Shown: positions 10,582 through 23,493 of the stretch, piece by piece | Numbering within the stretch: position 1 is the first letter of the stretch | Layout of the letters: every line of letters starts with the position of its first letter | Origin: Lelliottia sp. JS-SCA-14 | GTDB lineage: Bacteria > Pseudomonadota > Gammaproteobacteria > Enterobacterales > Enterobacteriaceae | Reading direction: 5' to 3' | DNA: 64,000 nucleotides | Assembly (NCBI RefSeq): GCF_035593345.1 | Contig: NZ_CP141606.1 | Coordinates: forward strand, 4,278,001-4,342,000 | Translations under genes and position numbers: made by a program | Notes under the pieces: model-generated | Seen by the model: the letters and a program-made list of their open reading frames with translations, nothing else | Databases searched by the model: none | Told to the model about the DNA's origin: nothing

Positions 10582-11547
10582 TCATTCGCCTGAGCGGGGG
10601 ACAACTACAACCGCTTCACTTTTGCGCCAACGTCCCCAAAGACGATGACCAATGGCGGAATACATCGCGCCCGCAACCACGACAAACGCACCGAGATAAC
10701 CCAACAGGTTTAACATCGGTTTGACGAAGAAATCGGGCCAGGCCATTGATAACAAATCTGAAAATAACAGCGTAAACAGCGGCGTAAGCGTAATCAATGC
10801 GCTCACTTGTGCTGCCTGCCAACGCGCCATCGCTTCGGCCAGCGCGCCATAACCGACCAGCGTGTTAAGCCCACAAAAAATGAGGCACGCCAGTTGCCAG
10901 TCGCTCAGTTGGGTGATCACACCCGGTTTCGCTAACGGCAGTAGTGCTATCGTACACAAAGTGTACAGCAAAAAGAGGATCTGCTGTGAGGCAAGTCTGC
11001 GCAATAACACCTTTTGCGCGACGCCGTAGCTCACCCAGACCGTTGCTGCCCCGACGCCAAAAATCACACCCCAGGTGTAATCCGTCAGTCGGGTAAAGAT
11101 CTCAATCAGGCTGGTGTTAAAGAACATCACCAGACCACACAGCAACATGATTGCCCCGATGACCTGCGTGCCCCGCATCTTTTCCTTAAGGATAAAGACG
11201 CTGGCCACCATCATGCCAACCGGTGAAAGCTGGCCAATCACCTGGGACGCGGTAGGACTCAAATATTGCAAGGAAGAGCTGAACAGAATGAAGTTACCGA
11301 ACAGACCGCCCGTCGCAATAGCCAGAAGCACCAGCCATCGTGGCTTACGGAAAATCCGCAGCGGCGGCAGTTTGCCTTTTATCGCCAGAATCGCGCCAAG
11401 GCCGATACTGGCCATCAGAAAGCGATAAAACACCACCGTAGGCGGTTCCATCACTTCCAGGACCTGCTTCATTGCAATTGGCAACGCCCCCCAGCACACC
11501 GCTGTCGTGAGTGCCAAAAGAATGCCGATGCCAGCCTGCTGTTTCAT
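10582..11547 (-). CDS. yhbE: EamA/DMT-family inner-membrane transporter
   Basis: Ten-helix membrane protein with two EamA repeats (about 5-140 and 155-290), a member of the drug/metabolite transporter superfamily; substrate unknown. The 321 residues correspond to E. coli YhbE, which occupies the same place between rpmA and obgE. A terminator between rpmA and yhbE means that expression of yhbE-obgE depends on read-through or a local promoter in the 95-base gap. The C-terminus, rich in Arg and Val, is probably cytoplasmic. Confidence 0.9.
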   Translation of the reverse strand: MKQQAGIGILLALTTAVCWGALPIAMKQVLEVMEPPTVVFYRFLMASIGLGAILAIKGKLPPLRIFRKPRWLVLLAIATGGLFGNFILFSSSLQYLSPTASQVIGQLSPVGMMVASVFILKEKMRGTQVIGAIMLLCGLVMFFNTSLIEIFTRLTDYTWGVIFGVGAATVWVSYGVAQKVLLRRLASQQILFLLYTLCTIALLPLAKPGVITQLSDWQLACLIFCGLNTLVGYGALAEAMARWQAAQVSALITLTPLFTLLFSDLLSMAWPDFFVKPMLNLLGYLGAFVVVAGAMYSAIGHRLWGRWRKSEAVVVVPRSGE

Positions 11548-11587
11548 GCCCGTTTTCCCTGCAGAAAATTTTCCGGGTTTTCAATGT

Positions 11588-11617
11588 AAAAAGCCCCGCA
11601 ACACGTTGCGGGGCTTT
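11588..11617 (-). terminator. Terminator/attenuator after rpmA
   Basis: A 13-bp perfect stem (starts AAAGCCCCGCAAC, 2-base tip) is followed on the minus strand by TTTTT. It lies 26 bases past the rpmA stop and ahead of yhbE-obgE. Confidence 0.85.
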
Positions 11618-11642
11618 AATCCGTTACCGGACCACGAAAAAC

Positions 11643-11900
<258 letters not shown>

Positions 11901-11919
11901 TTAAATCTCTCCTCAGGTC

Positions 11920-12276
<357 letters not shown>

Positions 12277-12488
12277 CTATAAATATTCACAATAGGGCGC
12301 GAATATTACGCAAAACGCGAGCCTTTGACAAGTGCTACCATCAATACATGAAGAAAAAAAACACAACGCGTACGCTAACGTTTATCTGAGCCGTTTTTTC
12401 AGTACAATCAGCAATACTATTGATAAACCGAAACCTTCATTAGCCCAGTTGTCATGCGCTAAACAGAATAAGAAGCCCGGCTTTTGCG

Positions 12489-13460
12489 ATGAATTTAGAA
12501 AAAATCAACGAGTTAACCGCGCAAGATATGGCGGGTGTGAATGCAGCAATCCTGGAGCAACTCAACTCTGATGTTCAACTCATCAATCAGTTGGGTTATT
12601 ACATTGTCAGTGGCGGCGGGAAACGCATCCGCCCGATGATCGCCATCCTGGCGGCGAGAGCCGTTGGCTATCAGGGAAATGATCACGTCAATATTGCGGC
12701 CCTGATTGAGTTTATCCACACAGCCACGCTGCTTCATGACGACGTGGTGGATGAATCCGATATGCGTCGCGGTAAAGCCACCGCGAACGCGGCCTTTGGC
12801 AACGCGGCAAGCGTCCTGGTGGGCGATTTTATCTATACCCGCGCCTTCCAGATGATGACTCGCCTCGGCTCGCTCAAAGTGCTGGAAGTGATGTCAGAGG
12901 CGGTCAACGTGATTGCTGAAGGCGAAGTCCTGCAGTTGATGAACGTCAACGACCCGGACATCACTGAAGAAAACTACATGCGTGTCATCTACAGCAAGAC
13001 CGCGCGCCTGTTTGAAGCCGCGGCTCAGTGCTCCGGAATTCTCGCGGGCTGTACTGAGGCGCAAGAGCGTGGTCTGCAGGATTATGGCCGCTACCTTGGC
13101 ACTGCGTTCCAGCTGATCGACGATCTGCTCGACTACAGCGCCGATGGCGAAACGCTGGGCAAAAACGTCGGTGACGACCTGAACGAAGGCAAACCGACCC
13201 TGCCGCTGCTGCACGCAATGCGTAACGGCACACCGGACCAGGCGAAGCTGATCCGCGAAGCCATCGAACAAGGAAACGGTCGACACCTTCTGGAACCCGT
13301 ACTGGAAACAATGGCAATCTGTGGATCCCTCGACTGGACGCGTCAGCGTGCGGAAGAAGAAGCGGATAAAGCGATTGCCGCCATTCAGGTTATCCCAGAC
13401 AGCCCATGGCGTGACGCGCTTATCGGGCTCGCCCACATCGCCGTTCAGCGCGATCGTTAA
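12489..13460 (+). CDS. ispB: Octaprenyl diphosphate synthase
   Basis: Makes the C40 side chain of ubiquinone and menaquinone from farnesyl diphosphate and isopentenyl diphosphate. The two aspartate-rich motifs are present: DDVVD at 84-88 and DDLLD at 211-215. The substrate-binding GGGKRIRPM segment is at 42-50. The 323 residues match E. coli. The gene is monocistronic and divergent from rplU. Confidence 0.97.
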   Translation: MNLEKINELTAQDMAGVNAAILEQLNSDVQLINQLGYYIVSGGGKRIRPMIAILAARAVGYQGNDHVNIAALIEFIHTATLLHDDVVDESDMRRGKATANAAFGNAASVLVGDFIYTRAFQMMTRLGSLKVLEVMSEAVNVIAEGEVLQLMNVNDPDITEENYMRVIYSKTARLFEAAAQCSGILAGCTEAQERGLQDYGRYLGTAFQLIDDLLDYSADGETLGKNVGDDLNEGKPTLPLLHAMRNGTPDQAKLIREAIEQGNGRHLLEPVLETMAICGSLDWTRQRAEEEADKAIAAIQVIPDSPWRDALIGLAHIAVQRDR

Positions 13461-13472
13461 GCCTCACACGCT

Positions 13473-13494
13473 CTCCCCGTGGCCTCACGGGGAG
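13473..13494 (+). terminator. Likely ispB terminator hairpin
   Basis: An 8-bp stem (CTCCCCGT / ACGGGGAG, 6-base loop) lies 13 bases after the ispB stop. No T-run follows, so termination efficiency is uncertain; it may simply protect the 3' end. Confidence 0.5.
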
Positions 13495-13594
13495 ATTCCA
13501 AAAAGCTCCAATAAAGCATCTATTCCTGTTAGATAATCGGCTTACAGGCCGCGTGAATAAAGCCCTGTTATATTCTGAATATTGCATCCTGTTA

Positions 13595-13633
13595 TTCGAA
13601 CTTTTTAGAACCGATGTTCGAAGAAGGTATAAT
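13595..13633 (+). promoter_or_regulatory. sfsB promoter with paired TTCGAA palindromes
   Basis: A perfect -10 box TATAAT (13628-13633) is preceded at 17 bases by TTAGAA (13605-13610), a weak -35. Two TTCGAA palindromes, at 13595-13600 and 13617-13622, together form an inverted repeat TTCGAAC-N14-GTTCGAA. Their starts are 22 bases apart, about two helical turns, and they flank the -35 and spacer. This looks like an operator, but no regulator is identified. Confidence 0.5.
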
Positions 13634-13689
13634 CGCCACCGTCAGTTCCGCCGACATGACGTGGACGCATTTAAACCAAAGGACAGCAT

Positions 13690-13977
13690 ATGGATAAGCA
13701 GTTTATCGACTGGCATTCGGCCGACATTATTGCGGCATTGCGTAAAAGAGGGACATCGCTGGCAGCCGAATCACGGCGCAGTGGATTAAGTTCATCAACG
13801 CTGGCAAACGCGTTAACCCGCCCCTGGCCGAAAGGTGAATTAATCATCGCCAACGCGCTGGAAACACAGCCCTGGATAATCTGGCCCTCGCGTTACCACG
13901 ATCCCATTACGCACGAATTTATCGACAGAACGCGCATGATGCGCCAGAAAGTGCAGGAAAAAGAGCGCCAGAACTGA
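13690..13977 (+). CDS. sfsB: Ner-like DNA-binding regulator SfsB (Nlp)
   Basis: A 95-residue helix-turn-helix protein related to the Ner repressors of Mu-like phages; E. coli SfsB/Nlp affects maltose gene expression when overproduced. The conserved segment runs from FIDWHSADII through SSSTLANAL and WPSRYHD. A monocistronic gene between ispB and murA, as in E. coli. The promoter carries a paired palindrome that could be an autoregulatory site; that is only a guess. Confidence 0.92.
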   Translation: MDKQFIDWHSADIIAALRKRGTSLAAESRRSGLSSSTLANALTRPWPKGELIIANALETQPWIIWPSRYHDPITHEFIDRTRMMRQKVQEKERQN

Positions 13978-14038
13978 CGCTTTTTACAGACAGGAACAGC
14001 AACCCCCCGGTCAAACTGGCAGGGGGCTGCCGGAACGA

Positions 14039-15310
<1,272 letters not shown>

Positions 15311-15349
15311 TTATGAATTCAACCGTGCTGCGGGCTAAACACCCTCAGC

Positions 15350-15604
15350 TCAAAAACCGTTTAACTTGCGATCGCGTTCCCACTCTTGCGGGGTATAGGC
15401 TTTGATCGACAGAGCATGGATGCGGTTATCCGCAATGTATTCCATCAGCGGCGCGTAGACAGCCTGCTGTTTCTTCACACGGCTCATGCCGTCGAAAAAT
15501 TCACCCACAGCAATAACCTGAAAGTGACTGCCATCGCCAGTGACGTGGACTTCCTGAAGGGAGAGTGCGTTCATCAGCACTGTCTGGATTTCATGATTTT
15601 CCAT
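15350..15604 (-). CDS. ibaG: BolA-family protein IbaG
   Basis: An 84-residue BolA-like protein (formerly YrbA) that binds monothiol glutaredoxin and iron-sulfur clusters and, in E. coli, helps acid resistance. The BolA core has the [15 protein letters not shown] strand-turn and the signature GMSRVKKQQ. The C-terminus [14 protein letters not shown] is conserved. It lies between mlaB and murA, with a terminator on the mlaB side. Confidence 0.95.
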   Translation of the reverse strand: MENHEIQTVLMNALSLQEVHVTGDGSHFQVIAVGEFFDGMSRVKKQQAVYAPLMEYIADNRIHALSIKAYTPQEWERDRKLNGF

Positions 15605-15673
15605 GGGTTCTACATCATCGGGTAGTGAAACAAGCCCAACATCTTAGAGCAAAGTGGCGCAGGCTTAAACAGG

Positions 15674-15706
15674 CAAAAAGCCCCGACGTTGAAACAGTCG
15701 AGGCTT
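15674..15706 (-). terminator. Terminator after mlaB
   Basis: On the minus strand a 9-bp stem (AGCCTCGAC / GTCGGGGCT with one T-G pair, 9-base loop) is followed by TTTTTGCC. It separates the mla genes from ibaG-murA. Confidence 0.75.
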
Positions 15707-15729
15707 TCAGAAGTAACGCACTGAAAATA

Positions 15730-16023
15730 TTAGCGAGGCAATACGTCTTCAGGCAGATTATAGAGCTGCACCAGCGTAAGCACCTTTTCGCTGACGCCGC
15801 TTAGCGCGACCGCAGCTCCCTGCTTTTTGCCTTCCGCCACCAGATGAACCAGCAGGGCCACGCCTGCCGTATCCACTCGCGTGACGTTGCTTAAATCGAT
15901 CAGCGCCACGCCCTGCATAGCTTCATGACGCGCATCCCAGAGCGGATTCAGCAGATCCTGGTCGAGCTCACCTGACAACATTAGCTTGTCGCCTTCACGC
16001 GCCCAGTTGAATTGCTGTGTCAT
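15730..16023 (-). CDS. mlaB: STAS-domain subunit of the Mla phospholipid transporter
   Basis: Cytoplasmic STAS protein that binds the MlaF ATPase and stabilises the MlaFEDB complex. The 97 residues show the STAS core LIDLSNVTRVDTAGVALLVHL. Its start codon (16021-16023) overlaps the mlaC stop by one base, so translation is coupled. Part of mlaFEDCB. Confidence 0.95.
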   Translation of the reverse strand: MTQQFNWAREGDKLMLSGELDQDLLNPLWDARHEAMQGVALIDLSNVTRVDTAGVALLVHLVAEGKKQGAAVALSGVSEKVLTLVQLYNLPEDVLPR

Positions 16024-16658
16024 TACTTTTTCTCGTCCAGAGAAATTTTCTGGCTGGAGATCGATTTCAGCTGTGCGGTCAGGCCATCAATGCCTTTGGT
16101 GCGCAGCAGGTCGCTCCACTCGTTCTGCTTGGTGGTGATCATGCTCACCCCTTCGGCGATCATGTCATACGCCTGCCAGTGGCCGGTCTGGGTGTTTTTA
16201 CGCCACTGGAAATCCAGACGAACCGGAGGACGGCCGTTCGGATCGAGAATCGTCACGCGGATTGGCACGATAGTCGCGTCGCCCAGCGGCTGTTCCGGGG
16301 CAATCTGATAGGTCTGGCCGTGGTACATCGCCAGCGCCTGGCCGTAAGCCTGTTTCAGGTATTCACGGAAAGCGGCGAAGTAAGCATCACGCTGCGCAGG
16401 AGTCGCGTCTTTGTAGTAACGACCCAGCACCAGTGCACCCGCGTATTTCACCTGCACATACGGCAGCAGTTCCTGATCGACCACGTCACGCAGGTAATCC
16501 GGATTGGCACGAATTTTAGGCTGCTCATTTTTCAGGCGGTCAAAAGTCTTCTGCGCCGCTTCGTCCATCAGTTTGTAGGGGTTGCTCTGATCCGCAGCGA
16601 CAGCTGAGGTCAACGGGGCAATCACCAGCATGGCAACCATTAACAGTCGTTTAATCAT
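16023..16658 (-). CDS. mlaC: Periplasmic phospholipid-shuttling protein MlaC
   Basis: Carries phospholipids between the outer-membrane MlaA-porin complex and the inner-membrane MlaFEDB complex, maintaining outer-membrane asymmetry. The 211-residue protein has a signal peptide with cleavage after SAVAA (near residue 21), then the Tol-Ttg2 (MlaC) fold. It follows mlaD with only 3 bases between the genes. Confidence 0.96.
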   Translation of the reverse strand: MIKRLLMVAMLVIAPLTSAVAADQSNPYKLMDEAAQKTFDRLKNEQPKIRANPDYLRDVVDQELLPYVQVKYAGALVLGRYYKDATPAQRDAYFAAFREYLKQAYGQALAMYHGQTYQIAPEQPLGDATIVPIRVTILDPNGRPPVRLDFQWRKNTQTGHWQAYDMIAEGVSMITTKQNEWSDLLRTKGIDGLTAQLKSISSQKISLDEKK

Positions 16659-16661
16659 GAA

Positions 16662-17225
16662 TTACTTCTCCTGAGATGAATTCGTCGCACCAGGGGCCGG
16701 TGCGGCGTCAGTTGGGCCTTCACTCTGTGCAGAGGACTCGTCAGATTTCTTGTCATCCCCTTTACCGCTGTAAAGGAACTGACCAATCATATCTTCCAGC
16801 ACCATGGCTGACTTCGTATCCTGAATCACGCCGCCGTCTTTAAGAATAGACGTTCCCAGTTCCGGGTCTTCAAAGCCGACGTTCAGCGCCAGATATTGCT
16901 CACCCAGCAGACCTGAGGTGCGGATAGACAGCGAACTGGTGTCCGGGATGTGGTTGTAACGCTCTTCGATATCCATCTCCACGCGCGGCAGATAGGTTTT
17001 TTCATCGAGTGTAATGTCCGAGACGCGGCCAATCACCACGCCGCCGATGCGCACCGGAGAACGCGCCTTCAGACCACCGATATTATCGAAGGTCGCATAG
17101 AGACGATAAGTGGGTTCAGTCCGAATGGAGGTGATATCCGCCGCCCGGAGGCAGATAAACAGCGCCGCCAGCAGCGCCAGCAACAGGAACACACCTACCC
17201 AAATTTCACTTTTTCTTGTTTGCAT
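16662..17225 (-). CDS. mlaD: MCE-domain subunit MlaD
   Basis: Membrane-anchored MCE protein that forms a hexameric lipid-conducting ring on MlaE. One transmembrane helix (about 8-26) is followed by the MCE domain, from the TYRLYATFDNIGGLKARSPV strand region to LGEQYLALNVGFED. The C-terminal tail is Asp/Ser/Pro-rich. The start at 17225 (MQTRKSEIWVG) gives 187 residues; a further in-frame ATG upstream overlaps mlaE and has no counterpart in E. coli. Confidence 0.96.
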   Translation of the reverse strand: MQTRKSEIWVGVFLLLALLAALFICLRAADITSIRTEPTYRLYATFDNIGGLKARSPVRIGGVVIGRVSDITLDEKTYLPRVEMDIEERYNHIPDTSSLSIRTSGLLGEQYLALNVGFEDPELGTSILKDGGVIQDTKSAMVLEDMIGQFLYSGKGDDKKSDESSAQSEGPTDAAPAPGATNSSQEK

Positions 17226-17229
17226 GAAC

Positions 17230-18832
<1,603 letters not shown>

Positions 18833-19060
18833 TGAACGTTCCTTTCTTTCCCCATCAAGGTTAAGCATGGCGCTTAATTCAGCCTTAAACCCGACATTTT
18901 TACAGATAATTATCCGCGCAGGTTAGCGAAAGCTGGCATTTGTTTTACTTTTCCGGCGCATAAAGTCAAAATTAGGAATTCGTTACGTCTACAGACTGCA
19001 TGCGGCGCCAGAGATTCTTTCTCAGTGGACCGGCGAGTATACCTGAATAAAGGATTTTTG

Positions 19061-20038
19061 ATGCTTTTAGCAACGGCACTGTTAATAATTGGTTTACTGT
19101 TGGTGGTCTACAGTGCTGACCGTTTGGTTTTTGCCGCATCCATCCTTTGCAGACTCTTCGGCATACCACCGCTGATTATTGGCATGACGGTCGTCAGCGT
19201 CGGGACATCGCTCCCGGAAATTATTGTCTCTGTGTCCGCATCGCTCCATGGTCAGGTTGATCTCGCCATCGGCACGGCGATCGGCTCGAATATCGTCAAC
19301 ATTTTATTGATCCTCGGCCTTGCCGCGCTGCTGCATCCATTTCGCGTGGATTCTGATGTTCTGCGCCGCGAATTGCCGCTAATGTTAATTGTCAGCCTGC
19401 TGGCGGGCTATGTGCTTTATGATGGTCAGCTCACCTTCGACGACGGTATTTTACTGCTGGCGCTGGCGATCATCTGGCTGCTCTATATTGTTAAAATCGC
19501 CCGACTGGCGGAAAAACAGGGTAACGACAGCCTGACGCGGGAACAGGTGGCCGAACTGCCGCGCGAAGGCACCCTGCCCGTTGCGCTACTGTGGCTCGGG
19601 GTGGCGCTGATTATTATGCCGATGGCCACCCGAATGGTGGTCGATAACGCCACGGTGCTGGCCAACTACTTCGCCATCAGTGAACTGACCATTGGCCTGA
19701 CCGTGATTGCGATAGGCACCAGTTTGCCAGAACTGGCGACGGCGATTGCGGGCGCACGTAAAGGCGAAGGTGATATTGCGATTGGCAATATCATTGGCTC
19801 GAATATCTTCAACATCGCTATCGTCATGGGTTTACCCGCACTGATTGCGCCAGGGGCATTTAATCCGCTGGCCTTCTCCCGCGATTACGGAGTGATGCTG
19901 TTAGTCAGCGTGATTTTCGCCCTGCTCTGCTGGCGGCGAAAACAGCAGATAGGCAAAGGGGCTGGCGCCTTGCTGACGGGTGGTTTTATCGTATGGATGG
20001 CGATGCTGTACTGGCTGTCGCCTCTTCTCTCTGGGTAA
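19061..20038 (+). CDS. yrbG: Ca2+/Na+ antiporter family protein
   Basis: Integral membrane protein of the CaCA exchanger superfamily with two inverted repeats. Each repeat carries the alpha motif: GTSLPEIIVSVSAS near residue 50 and GTSLPELATAIAG near 220, each followed by GSNI(V/F)NI. The 325-residue product from the ATG at 19061 matches E. coli YrbG. An AAGGA lies 9 bases upstream of this ATG. Physiological substrate is not established. It heads the kdsDC-lptCAB-rpoN cluster. Confidence 0.94.
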   Translation: MLLATALLIIGLLLVVYSADRLVFAASILCRLFGIPPLIIGMTVVSVGTSLPEIIVSVSASLHGQVDLAIGTAIGSNIVNILLILGLAALLHPFRVDSDVLRRELPLMLIVSLLAGYVLYDGQLTFDDGILLLALAIIWLLYIVKIARLAEKQGNDSLTREQVAELPREGTLPVALLWLGVALIIMPMATRMVVDNATVLANYFAISELTIGLTVIAIGTSLPELATAIAGARKGEGDIAIGNIIGSNIFNIAIVMGLPALIAPGAFNPLAFSRDYGVMLLVSVIFALLCWRRKQQIGKGAGALLTGGFIVWMAMLYWLSPLLSG

Positions 20039-20051
20039 ACGGAAACGCATT

Positions 20052-21038
20052 ATGTCGCACATAGAATTGCAGCCGGGTTTTGACTTTCAGAAAGCAGGCA
20101 AACAAGTTCTGGAGATAGAACGTGAAGGTCTGGCGCAGTTAGATCAATATATTAATCAGGATTTTACCCATGCGTGCGAGAGAATAGCCTCCTGCGCCGG
20201 TAAAGTCGTGGTGATGGGGATGGGCAAATCGGGCCACATTGGCCGTAAAATGGCCGCGACCTTCGCCAGCACCGGAACATCGTCATTCTTCGTGCATCCG
20301 GGTGAAGCCGCCCACGGTGACCTCGGGATGGTCACACCGCAGGACGTGGTTATTGCCCTGTCCAACTCCGGTGAATCGAACGAAATTCTGGCACTGATCC
20401 CGGTGTTGAAGCGTCTGCACGTTCCCCTGATTTGCATGACCAGCCGCCCGGAGAGCAGCATGGCGCGCGCGGCGGACATTCACCTGTGCGTGAAAGTCCC
20501 GAAAGAGGCCTGCCCACTCGGCCTGGCGCCCACCTCCAGCACCACTGCGGCGCTGGTGATGGGCGATGCCCTCGCCGTCGCACTGCTCGAAGCGCGCGGG
20601 TTTACCCCGGAAGATTTCGCCCTCTCTCACCCGGGCGGCGCGCTGGGACGTAAACTTCTGCTGCGCGTGAATGATATTATGCACACGGGCGATGAAATTC
20701 CCCACGTCAGTAAAGATGCCTCGCTGCGCGATGCGCTGCTGGAAATCACCCGGAAAAATCTTGGCATGACCGTCATCTGTGATGACCTGATGAAGATCGA
20801 AGGGATCTTCACCGACGGGGATTTACGTCGCGTGTTTGATATGGGCGTCGACGTACGCACGCTGGGCATCAAAGATGTGATGACACCGGGCGGAATTCGG
20901 GTGCGTCCGGGTACGCTGGCGGTCGAAGTGTTGAACCTGATGCAGTCCCGTCATATTACCTCAGCCATGGTTGCCGATGGCGACCAACTGCTGGGTGTGG
21001 TACATATGCATGATCTTCTGCGCGCAGGCGTAGTGTAA
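20052..21038 (+). CDS. kdsD: D-arabinose 5-phosphate isomerase
   Basis: Converts ribulose-5-phosphate to arabinose-5-phosphate, the precursor of Kdo in lipopolysaccharide. The N-terminal SIS domain contains GMGKSGHIGRKMAATFAS and the catalytic-site segment HPGEAAHGDLGM. Two CBS repeats follow (about 205-328). The 328 residues are as in E. coli. The start at 20052 lies 14 bases after yrbG. Confidence 0.97.
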   Translation: MSHIELQPGFDFQKAGKQVLEIEREGLAQLDQYINQDFTHACERIASCAGKVVVMGMGKSGHIGRKMAATFASTGTSSFFVHPGEAAHGDLGMVTPQDVVIALSNSGESNEILALIPVLKRLHVPLICMTSRPESSMARAADIHLCVKVPKEACPLGLAPTSSTTAALVMGDALAVALLEARGFTPEDFALSHPGGALGRKLLLRVNDIMHTGDEIPHVSKDASLRDALLEITRKNLGMTVICDDLMKIEGIFTDGDLRRVFDMGVDVRTLGIKDVMTPGGIRVRPGTLAVEVLNLMQSRHITSAMVADGDQLLGVVHMHDLLRAGVV

Positions 21039-21052
21039 TGAAGGATAAGACA

Positions 21053-21619
21053 ATGAGTAATGCGGGTGCATCCCTTGCAACCTGTTATGGCCCGGTCAGT
21101 ACCCAAATGATGGCGCAGGCGGAGAAAATCCGTCTGCTGATTCTGGACGTCGATGGCGTGCTGTCCGATGGCTTGATTTTTATGGGCAATAACGGCGAAG
21201 AGCTGAAGGCCTTTAACGTCCGCGACGGCTATGGAATTCGCTGCGCGATCACATCCGGCATCGAAGTTGCTATCATCACCGGACGTAAGGCTAAACTGGT
21301 AGAAGATCGCTGCGAAACATTAGGCATTACCCATTTGTATCAGGGACAATCCGACAAGATGGTCGCGTTCCGGGATTTGCTGGCGAAACTGGCCATTGCC
21401 CCTGAAAACGTCGCCTATGTGGGAGATGATCTGATCGACTGGCCGGTGATGGCGGAAGTGGGATTGAGTATCGCCGTGGCGGATGCGCATCCTCTGCTAA
21501 TCCCGCGCGCGGATTATGTCACCCGGATCAACGGCGGCCGTGGTGCCGTTCGTGAAGTCTGCGATCTGTTATTGCTGGCACAGGGCAAGCTTGATGAGGC
21601 CAAAGGGCAATCGATATGA
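21053..21619 (+). CDS. kdsC: Kdo 8-phosphate phosphatase
   Basis: HAD-superfamily phosphatase that releases Kdo from Kdo-8-phosphate. The nucleophile and acid/base are Asp32 and Asp34 in LDVDGVLSDG; motif II is IITGRKAK and motif III GDDLIDWP. The 188-residue form from 21053 follows an AAGGA, whereas the in-frame ATG at 21038 has no such site. The stop overlaps the lptC start (ATGA). Confidence 0.97.
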   Translation: MSNAGASLATCYGPVSTQMMAQAEKIRLLILDVDGVLSDGLIFMGNNGEELKAFNVRDGYGIRCAITSGIEVAIITGRKAKLVEDRCETLGITHLYQGQSDKMVAFRDLLAKLAIAPENVAYVGDDLIDWPVMAEVGLSIAVADAHPLLIPRADYVTRINGGRGAVREVCDLLLLAQGKLDEAKGQSI

Positions 21620-22191
21620 GTAAAACCAGACGTTGGGTTATCATTCTGCTTTCACTGGCCGTGCTGGTTCTGATTGGCGTGAATCTCGCTGATAAAGACG
21701 ATACGCCGAATGAAGTGGTCAATACCAGCGAACCAACCTACAAAAGCGATCACAGCGACACGGTGGTTTATAGCCCTGAAGGGGCGCTCAACTATCGCCT
21801 GATTGCGCAGCATGTAGAGTATTTTTCCGATGATGGCATCTCGTGGTTTACCCAACCGGTGATGACCACATTTGATACCAACAAAATTCCGACGTGGTCG
21901 ATTAAATCTGACAGAGCAAAATTGACGAATGACCGTATGCTTTATCTGTATGGTCATGTTGAAGTCAACGCCCTGACGCCAGATTCTCAACTGCGCAAAA
22001 TTACTACGGATAATGCCCAGATCAACCTGGTCACCCAGGATGTCACGTCGCAGGATCTGGTGACGTTATACGGCACAACATTTAATTCCAGCGGTCTGAG
22101 AATGCGCGGGAACTTACGCAGCAAAAACGCCGAGCTGATTGAAAAGGTTAGAACCTCCTATGAAATTCAAAACAAACAAACTCAGCCTTAA
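21616..22191 (+). CDS. lptC: LPS export protein LptC
   Basis: Bitopic inner-membrane protein that passes LPS from LptB2FG to LptA. One transmembrane helix (about 7-25) precedes the periplasmic beta-jellyroll. The 191 residues equal E. coli. Overlaps kdsC by 4 bases and lptA by 32 bases. Confidence 0.97.
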   Translation: MSKTRRWVIILLSLAVLVLIGVNLADKDDTPNEVVNTSEPTYKSDHSDTVVYSPEGALNYRLIAQHVEYFSDDGISWFTQPVMTTFDTNKIPTWSIKSDRAKLTNDRMLYLYGHVEVNALTPDSQLRKITTDNAQINLVTQDVTSQDLVTLYGTTFNSSGLRMRGNLRSKNAELIEKVRTSYEIQNKQTQP

Positions 22192-22714
22192 AGTTATCAT
22201 TGCCAGCGCGCTGCTGGCCGCCAGCCTCCCCGCGCTTGCTGTAACGGGCGACACCGAGCAGCCGATTCATATCGAATCTGACACTCAGTCGCTTGATATG
22301 CAGGGTAACGTCGTGACCTTCACCGGCAACGTGGTCATGACCCAGGGCACGATCAAAATCAACGCCGATAAAGTGGTTGTCACCCGTCCGGGCGGCGAAC
22401 AGGGCAAAGAGATTATTGATGGCTACGGCAATCCGGCCACCTTCTACCAGATGCAGGATAACGGCAAGCCGGTAAAAGGCCGCGCGTCTCATATGCATTA
22501 TGAGCTGGCGAAAGATCTCGTCATCCTGACCGGCAATGCCTATCTGGAACAGCTGGATAGCAACATCACCGGCGATAAGATCACTTACCTCGTGAAAGAG
22601 CAGAAAATGCAAGCTTTCAGCGAAAAAGGTAAGCGCGTCACCACCGTTCTGGTTCCTTCTCAGCTGCAGGACAAGAACAAAGCTCAGGCCCCGGCACAGA
22701 AAAAGAGTAACTAA
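22160..22714 (+). CDS. lptA: Periplasmic LPS bridge protein LptA
   Basis: Forms the periplasmic filament that carries LPS to LptDE. A signal peptide ends after ALA (near residue 27), followed by VTGDTEQPIHIESD. The OstA-like beta-jellyroll includes VVTFTGNVVMTQGTIKINAD (20 residues). The start ATG at 22160 lies inside the end of lptC with GAACCTCC nearby as a weak site; translation is probably coupled to lptC. 184 residues. Confidence 0.97.
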   Translation: MKFKTNKLSLKVIIASALLAASLPALAVTGDTEQPIHIESDTQSLDMQGNVVTFTGNVVMTQGTIKINADKVVVTRPGGEQGKEIIDGYGNPATFYQMQDNGKPVKGRASHMHYELAKDLVILTGNAYLEQLDSNITGDKITYLVKEQKMQAFSEKGKRVTTVLVPSQLQDKNKAQAPAQKKSN

Positions 22715-22720
22715 TTCGTT

Positions 22721-23446
22721 ATGGCAACATTAACTGCAAAGAACCTCGCCAAAGCCTATAAAGGCCGCCGCGTCGTGGAAGATGTCAGTCTGACCGTGAA
22801 CTCCGGTGAAATCGTGGGCCTGCTCGGCCCAAACGGTGCGGGCAAAACCACCACTTTTTACATGGTCGTCGGCATTGTTCCGCGCGATGCGGGCAACATC
22901 ATCATTGATGATGAAGACATCAGCCTGCTGCCGCTGCATGCCCGCGCGCGCCGTGGGATTGGCTATCTGCCGCAGGAAGCGTCGATTTTCCGCCGCCTGA
23001 GCGTCTTCGACAACCTGATGGCGGTCCTGCAAATCCGTGATGATTTGACCTCCGAACAGCGTCAGGATCGCGCCAACGAGCTGATGGAAGAGTTCCACAT
23101 CGAACATCTGCGCGACAGTCTGGGTCAGGCCCTCTCCGGTGGTGAACGCCGCCGCGTGGAAATCGCCCGCGCCCTTGCAGCGAATCCGAAATTTATCCTG
23201 CTGGATGAACCTTTTGCGGGCGTTGACCCGATCTCCGTCATCGACATCAAGCGAATTATCGAACATCTGCGCGACAGCGGCCTCGGTGTGCTCATTACTG
23301 ACCACAACGTACGTGAAACGCTGGCGGTTTGTGAACGCGCTTATATCGTCAGCCAGGGCCATTTAATCGCCCACGGCACGCCACTTGAGATCCTCGAAGA
23401 CGAGCATGTGAAGCGCGTGTACCTTGGGGAAGACTTCAGACTCTGA
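22721..23446 (+). CDS. lptB: LPS export ABC ATPase LptB
   Basis: Cytoplasmic ATPase of LptB2FG. Walker A GPNGAGKT (36-43), Q-loop LPQEASIF, signature LSGGERRR, Walker [13 protein letters not shown] and switch His in ITDHNVRE are present. The 241 residues match E. coli. The permease partners lptF and lptG are also in this window (31-33 kb). Confidence 0.97.
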   Translation: MATLTAKNLAKAYKGRRVVEDVSLTVNSGEIVGLLGPNGAGKTTTFYMVVGIVPRDAGNIIIDDEDISLLPLHARARRGIGYLPQEASIFRRLSVFDNLMAVLQIRDDLTSEQRQDRANELMEEFHIEHLRDSLGQALSGGERRRVEIARALAANPKFILLDEPFAGVDPISVIDIKRIIEHLRDSGLGVLITDHNVRETLAVCERAYIVSQGHLIAHGTPLEILEDEHVKRVYLGEDFRL

Positions 23447-23493
23447 TAGGGTAGAGGTTAAGTCACGCCAAAGCGGGGAAAAACGCTCTGAAC

